A DNA stretch of 64,000 nt, from assembly GCF_918741295.1 (NCBI RefSeq), contig NZ_CAKKNB010000001.1:248001-312000 (forward strand). The letters run 5' to 3'. The stretch is from Aquabacterium sp. CECT 9606 (GTDB taxonomy: Bacteria; Pseudomonadota; Gammaproteobacteria; Burkholderiales; Burkholderiaceae_C). Positions 59,624-64,000 of this stretch are shown here, piece by piece (positions within the stretch are counted from its first letter, which is position 1; the number at the start of each line of letters is the position of its first letter). The notes beneath the pieces were generated by a model. That model did no database searches. It saw only the letters and a list, made by a program, of their open reading frames with translations, and was not told the DNA's origin. A program made the position numbers and the translations under genes.

Positions 59624-61918
59624 TCACATGAAGATGGTTGCGGGTACGGGGCGGTCTGTCCGGTACCAAACCGATCCACCTGTGTAGGGCAGTCCGGGGT
59701 CCAGCGCATCGACGACGACCAGGTGGCATCTTTCGATGTGTTCCTGCTCGAAAGTCACTGACGCAAGGTTCTCTGCCTTGTCATTCGCTCGGTAGCCAAT
59801 TAGTCGTGGCTTAACGTGGATCACCAATGCGCTGTTCGTCCAAGCCGGACCAGAAAGGATGATGGCGTCCTGTTCGTGTGGTGGCGTGCGCCCGGCGTTG
59901 ATGCAAGCTGCGATCGCGCGGACTCTTCGCTCCAGTTCATCTTGATCATCTCGCGTGACCGACAGAAGCGCTGAGGTCAACTCCGACCATCCTTGTGTGG
60001 GTCTGTTCGCTACCTGTGAGAGCAGCGATTTGAACCAAGGACTGAGGGCTCTGGAAGGCTTGGGCATTTGCCGTCCTTCATCCCTCATTGAGTAGTACTT
60101 GTCGATCGCAGCAGAGTATCCGGCTGTGATCAGTCTGTGTTTGCCTGGTTCAAAGCCATTGAGGTTCAGGCCTGTATCCAGGTAGAACCCCATGATGTCA
60201 AGCTCGTCTCCTACGAGATGATGAGTCAAGAGCGACTGGGCTCTTTGCCGTATGTAGTGCAACCGCTCGTGAGGATGCTCTAGCAGGTCAAGCATGACTT
60301 CGAGATCAGCAAGCGAGATGCACGGAGAGAGCGGGTACTGATTGCTCAGCAGCCCCGCATCTTGCAAGAGCGTGGGAACGCTCTGCACCGTTGCGAAGTC
60401 GTGCAGGGTCACAGACAACCTCAAGACGCTGGTGATGCCGTCCAGGCTGATCGGGAAGTCCAAAGTTTGGTTGGCTTCGCTCTTCCGTACTTCGATCTCT
60501 TGTTGGATGACCTTCGACAACCTCCCTGATTGCTCGGATGGTTCCACGATGAGACGCTTGACGTGCTCCACGACCCGGTCGGTGGCCCCGCGCAGTGCGG
60601 GCCATGTGACTTTCCCTGACTTGGCTTCGACCAACAGCAATGTTGTGTCGTACCGAAGGATCAGGTCCGTCTCAAACTGTTGGCCCTCGTGTCGCCACTT
60701 GTAGGCCGTAGCGAACTGTGCATTTGGAAATGCGGCTGCAAGCAAGCGGTGAACTTCACGTTCGAGATACTCAGACCTGACCTTGCTGAACTTTTCCGTC
60801 AGCTTTGGAGCCTCTTGCAGTAACGCATCGGCAATTTGGTAGATGAAGCTCATGCCGGTTTGCGGAAGCGCACAGAAGTACTCGTGGCCGCTGAGCTTGA
60901 TCAGAGGCTTCGTCCAAACAGGGTTGTTCCAGAAGAAGCTTTCGACATCGCAATCTTGTGTAGCGCCCAGCGACTGGCTGAGCTTGGTCATCAAGGAGTC
61001 TGTCGCTTCTGCGTCGATTTGAAGGGCTTCAGCCACGACGGCAGAGTTGACAAAGAAGCGCATCGTCAAGAAGCGATCTGCAAGTGGAAGCAGACCATTC
61101 TTCGCCCCTTCCAGATGGGGTGCCTCCCGTTTGAAAGACTCGGACCACGCCTGCAGTTCACCCTTGAAAGGAAAGGCAACGAGGAACGATTCGACCAGTT
61201 CATCCACGGTCCTGGCCGCAAACACGGATCGGAGTTGTGAGCGGTGCTCATTGACTTGGTCCTCCATGCGTCTGATCAAGTGATCAAACAACCGCGCGAC
61301 ATCAGTGAGCCCGAGCCCGAATCTCTCCTGGAAGTCGCCATCGACTGCGCGGAACTGGTCGTGGCTCACACGCTTGACTGTCCCGTAGAAGCCCCAGTTT
61401 CGTACCACGGCGGTATGAGCGCGGAGGTACTCCTGAAGCGCGGTCATTGCTGACTGCTTTTCATTCGCTGCTGATGGGGCCTCGAATGCCGTTGGCAGTC
61501 TGGCTGTTTGGTGCGCCTCAAACAGCTCAGGAAGTAAGTCGAAGAGGCGCTGTATTTCGTCGGGTTGTGGTGGGGCTATACCTTGGCGTGGCGGGGAGGC
61601 AAGCAGCAATGCCTGTACAAATTCGATGTGGCCTTGCTGGAGCCTTGTTTCACGCGGTGCCTTTGAAGACTGCACACCGTTCATCAAAGCATATGTTTGT
61701 AGGACAGCTAATGTGATGAAGGGTTCGATGCGCGCACAAAGTTCGCGGACTTCTTCAAGGATGGTGGCTTTGCGCTCTCTGGACTTCTTCCCTAGCTCCA
61801 CAGCATAGGCTTTTCGGTCAGAAATGGGCAACCCACTCAGCGGGTGCGGGGTCAAAAACGGACCGCGTCGATCTCCCTCTGTCCGCTTGCTGCTTTTCTG
61901 ATGCTTTTTGCGTTTCAT
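59624..61918 (-). CDS. Large nuclease-like protein (PD-(D/E)xK fold) inserted in the R-M locus
   Basis: A 764-aa soluble protein transcribed against hsdM/S/R. The N-terminus is strongly basic (MKRKKHQKSSKRTEGDRRG) and the first 350 residues are helical. The centre has the nuclease-type motif FETDLILRYD, then LLLVEAKSGKVTW, with Asp418, Glu431 and Lys433 placed like the catalytic D-ExK of restriction-endonuclease-like and NERD domains. The C-terminal 250 residues are unrecognised. Its position inside the hsd locus points to a defence role. Confidence 0.75.
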   Translation of the reverse strand: MKRKKHQKSSKRTEGDRRGPFLTPHPLSGLPISDRKAYAVELGKKSRERKATILEEVRELCARIEPFITLAVLQTYALMNGVQSSKAPRETRLQQGHIEFVQALLLASPPRQGIAPPQPDEIQRLFDLLPELFEAHQTARLPTAFEAPSAANEKQSAMTALQEYLRAHTAVVRNWGFYGTVKRVSHDQFRAVDGDFQERFGLGLTDVARLFDHLIRRMEDQVNEHRSQLRSVFAARTVDELVESFLVAFPFKGELQAWSESFKREAPHLEGAKNGLLPLADRFLTMRFFVNSAVVAEALQIDAEATDSLMTKLSQSLGATQDCDVESFFWNNPVWTKPLIKLSGHEYFCALPQTGMSFIYQIADALLQEAPKLTEKFSKVRSEYLEREVHRLLAAAFPNAQFATAYKWRHEGQQFETDLILRYDTTLLLVEAKSGKVTWPALRGATDRVVEHVKRLIVEPSEQSGRLSKVIQQEIEVRKSEANQTLDFPISLDGITSVLRLSVTLHDFATVQSVPTLLQDAGLLSNQYPLSPCISLADLEVMLDLLEHPHERLHYIRQRAQSLLTHHLVGDELDIMGFYLDTGLNLNGFEPGKHRLITAGYSAAIDKYYSMRDEGRQMPKPSRALSPWFKSLLSQVANRPTQGWSELTSALLSVTRDDQDELERRVRAIAACINAGRTPPHEQDAIILSGPAWTNSALVIHVKPRLIGYRANDKAENLASVTFEQEHIERCHLVVVDALDPGLPYTGGSVWYRTDRPVPATIFM

Positions 61919-62082
61919 GTGCGCCGTCCTCTGGCCAGGGCGCGATGATCGCGGTGTCGTATCCTCCCTGAACTGACGCCTACATTCTCACCCCCGAACC
62001 AGCTGCGGTCACGGCAAATGCAGCGAGTTAAAACTTTGGTCAAATACGGGAAGTCGCGCATCAAAAAATGGGAGCAGCTCGG

Positions 62083-64000
62083 ATGTCCATGACAGAGGAT
62101 CAACTCGAACAGGAATCACTGAGTTGGCTCATTGAGGTCGGCTATACCCACCTGAGTGGCTACGACATCGCCCCCGATGGCCCTGTTCCCGAGCGAGACA
62201 ACTTTCGCCAGGTGCTGCTGCCCCAACGCCTGCGCGACGCCATCGCCCGCTTGAACCCGCACATTCCTCTGGCGGCCCGCGAAGACGCCTTCAAGCAGGT
62301 GCAAGACCTGGGCACCCCGGTGCTACTTTCAGCCAATCGGCACTTCCACCGGCGGCTGGTGGGCGGTGTGCCGGTGCAGTATCAAAAGGATGGTGAAACC
62401 CGTGGTGACTTCGTGCGCCTGGTGGATTGGGGCAACGCCGCTGCCAACGAATGGCTGGCCATCAACCAGTTTTCGCTCAAGGGCCCGCATCACACCCGCC
62501 GCCCTGACATCATCCTGTTCCTCAACGGCCTGCCTGTGGTGTTGCTGGAGCTGAAGAACCCGGCCGATGAAAACGCCAACATCTGGAAGGCGTACGACCA
62601 AATCCAGACCTACAAGGCGCAGATCCCTGACGTGTTCCAGTACAACGAGGTGCTGGTGGTGTCGGACGGCTCTGAGGCCCTGATGGGTTCGTTGTCGAGC
62701 AACGCTGAGCGCTTCATGGCCTGGCGCACCATCGATGGCGTCACGCTCGAGCCGCTGGGCCAGTTCAACGAGCTGGAAACCCTGGTGCGTGGCGCGCTGG
62801 CCCCGGCTTACCTGCTGGACTACTTGCGCTACTTCGTGCTGTTCGAGGACGACGGCGGCCTGATCAAGAAGGTCGCTGGCTACCACCAGTTCCACGCGGT
62901 GCGCGCGGCCATCGAGCATGTGGTGGCTGCATCCCGCCCTGGCGGCTCCCACAAGGGCGGGGTGGTGTGGCACACCCAGGGCAGCGGCAAGAGCATCACC
63001 ATGACCTGCTTTGCCGCACGGGTGATGCAAGAGCCCGCCATGCAGAACCCCACCATCGTGGTCATCACCGACCGCAACGACTTGGATGGCCAACTCTTCG
63101 GCGTGTTCAGCCTGGCGCAAGATCTGTTGCGTGAGCAGCCCGTGCAGGTCGAGACGCGGCAAGACCTGCGCGCCAAGCTGGCCAACCGCCCCTCGGGCGG
63201 CATTGTGTTCGCCACCATCCAGAAGTTCATGCCGGGGGAAGACGAAGACACCTTCCCGGTGCTCTCAGACCGCAGCAACATCGTGGTGATTGCCGACGAA
63301 GCGCACCGCACGCAATATGGCTTCGAAGCCAAGCTCAAGACGATCAAGCGCAAGGCTGGCAAGGCCGATGGGGCAGCGTCTGTGTTGACGACGGGTGATG
63401 AGGCTAGCTCAGCAGTGCCTGCCAACTTCGTCCCGTCTGCATATGAGGTGGAACACAAGTACCAGGCCGGCTACGCCCAGCACTTGCGTGACGCCTTGCC
63501 CAACGCCACCTTCGTGGCCTTCACCGGCACGCCCGTATCCAGCGAAGACCGCGACACGCGTGCCGTGTTCGGTGACTACATCCATGTCTATGACATGCAG
63601 CAGGCCAAGGAAGATGGCGCCACCGTGGCCATCTACTACGAGAGCCGCCTGGCCAAGCTCAGCCTGAAAGAAGAAGAGCTGCCCCACCTCGACGAAGAGG
63701 TGGACGAGCTGGCCGAAGACGAAGAGGAAAGCACCCAAGCCAAGCTCAAGAGCCGCTGGGCCGCACTTGAAAAGGTGGTGGGCGCCGAGCCTCGCGTGGC
63801 CGCCGTGGCGTTTGATCTGGTCAAGCACTTCGAAGAGCGCAACAAAGCGCAAAACGGCAAGGCCATGGTCGTGGCCATGAGCCGCGACATCTGCGTGCAT
63901 CTGTACGACGAAATCATCAAGCTGCGCCCCGATTGGCATGACGCTGACCCAGAGAAGGGTGCCGTCAAGATCGTGATGACGGGCTCGGCCAGTGACAAGG
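62083..64000 (+). CDS. hsdR: Type I restriction endonuclease subunit HsdR, 3' end beyond window
   Basis: Motor/nuclease subunit of the type I system; 639 codons are present and the gene runs off the right edge. The ATG at 62083 follows ggag with 8-nt spacing. The N-terminal nuclease motif is Asp142 (RRPDIILF), Glu156-x-Lys158 ([20 protein letters not shown]), followed by Walker A HTQGSGKS at about 297-304, and DEAH at 405-408. It is separated from hsdM/hsdS by three accessory genes and divergent from the nuclease-like gene across 164 bp, so it has its own promoter. Confidence 0.95.
   Translation, partial: MSMTEDQLEQESLSWLIEVGYTHLSGYDIAPDGPVPERDNFRQVLLPQRLRDAIARLNPHIPLAAREDAFKQVQDLGTPVLLSANRHFHRRLVGGVPVQYQKDGETRGDFVRLVDWGNAAANEWLAINQFSLKGPHHTRRPDIILFLNGLPVVLLELKNPADENANIWKAYDQIQTYKAQIPDVFQYNEVLVVSDGSEALMGSLSSNAERFMAWRTIDGVTLEPLGQFNELETLVRGALAPAYLLDYLRYFVLFEDDGGLIKKVAGYHQFHAVRAAIEHVVAASRPGGSHKGGVVWHTQGSGKSITMTCFAARVMQEPAMQNPTIVVITDRNDLDGQLFGVFSLAQDLLREQPVQVETRQDLRAKLANRPSGGIVFATIQKFMPGEDEDTFPVLSDRSNIVVIADEAHRTQYGFEAKLKTIKRKAGKADGAASVLTTGDEASSAVPANFVPSAYEVEHKYQAGYAQHLRDALPNATFVAFTGTPVSSEDRDTRAVFGDYIHVYDMQQAKEDGATVAIYYESRLAKLSLKEEELPHLDEEVDELAEDEEESTQAKLKSRWAALEKVVGAEPRVAAVAFDLVKHFEERNKAQNGKAMVVAMSRDICVHLYDEIIKLRPDWHDADPEKGAVKIVMTGSASDK

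Overview
The window looks like chromosomal DNA of a GC-rich betaproteobacterium of the order Burkholderiales (Comamonadaceae/Sphaerotilaceae type). The evidence is the ptsN-hprK pair, the divergent fur/bamE pair followed by dapB, amn, PEP-CTERM proteins, BetR-type regulators and the overall codon use. I see no rRNA, tRNA, CRISPR array or insertion sequence.

Layout. 1-3070: a Fur-controlled iron/heme uptake locus on the minus strand (small iron-regulated protein, PEP-CTERM protein, TonB-dependent receptor running off the left edge). 3114-9735: housekeeping and envelope genes (M48 protease, moaC, a structured intergenic region, an O-antigen ligase/PglL-like glycosyl transferase, an MFS pump, hpf). 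9867-16189: conserved core block ptsN-hprK, fur, bamE-dapB-exbB/D-like genes, amn. 16205-26756: mixed metabolism and regulation (HigA-like protein, Crp/Fnr regulator, purT, a kinase/BetR-REC pair, a possible small RNA, a persulfide-dioxygenase-like hydrolase with the decayed remnant of its partner transporter, a nucleosidase, aldehyde dehydrogenase, acyl-CoA synthetase). 26766-31230: two secreted intradiol-dioxygenase-like proteins flanking an OmpR/EnvZ-type two-component system. 31255-41714: a dense signalling island, with a minus-strand operon (PAS-GGDEF-EAL-REC-PAS, a hidden 59-aa protein, HDOD, REC-HD-GYP, REC) divergent from a plus-strand operon (FIST sensor, kinase, CheY-like REC, CheC-like phosphatase, second kinase).

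41736-51340 is the most interesting part. Aliphatic amidase (amiE), a MoxR/CbbQ-type AAA+ ATPase and a CbbO/NorD-type VWA protein follow a sigma-54 promoter. Immediately downstream a second, near-canonical sigma-54 promoter precedes a guanidine-I (ykkC) riboswitch. That riboswitch heads a tightly packed seven-gene operon: NMT1/THI5-type binding protein, membrane di-iron fatty-acid-desaturase-family enzyme, SDR dehydrogenase, creatininase-family hydrolase, isochorismatase-family cysteine hydrolase, lactonase-type metallo-beta-lactamase, and a protein of unknown function. None of the known guanidine carboxylase, guanidine hydrolase or Gdx exporter genes is present. I infer a nitrogen-scavenging system in which N-limitation (sigma-54) and a guanidine-type ligand (riboswitch) jointly switch on oxidative then hydrolytic breakdown of a substituted or cyclic guanidine or related amide, with the ATPase/VWA pair possibly maturing a metalloenzyme.

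51819-64000 is an accessory, lower-GC defence-type region: a winged-helix gene with a hidden small membrane partner, a small Xre regulator with a C-box-like operator, a DUF2442-HicB-like protein, and a type I restriction-modification system (hsdM, hsdS, partial hsdR). The region between hsdS and hsdR carries a DUF4917 protein, an HNH nuclease and a 764-aa PD-(D/E)xK nuclease-like protein on the opposite strand.
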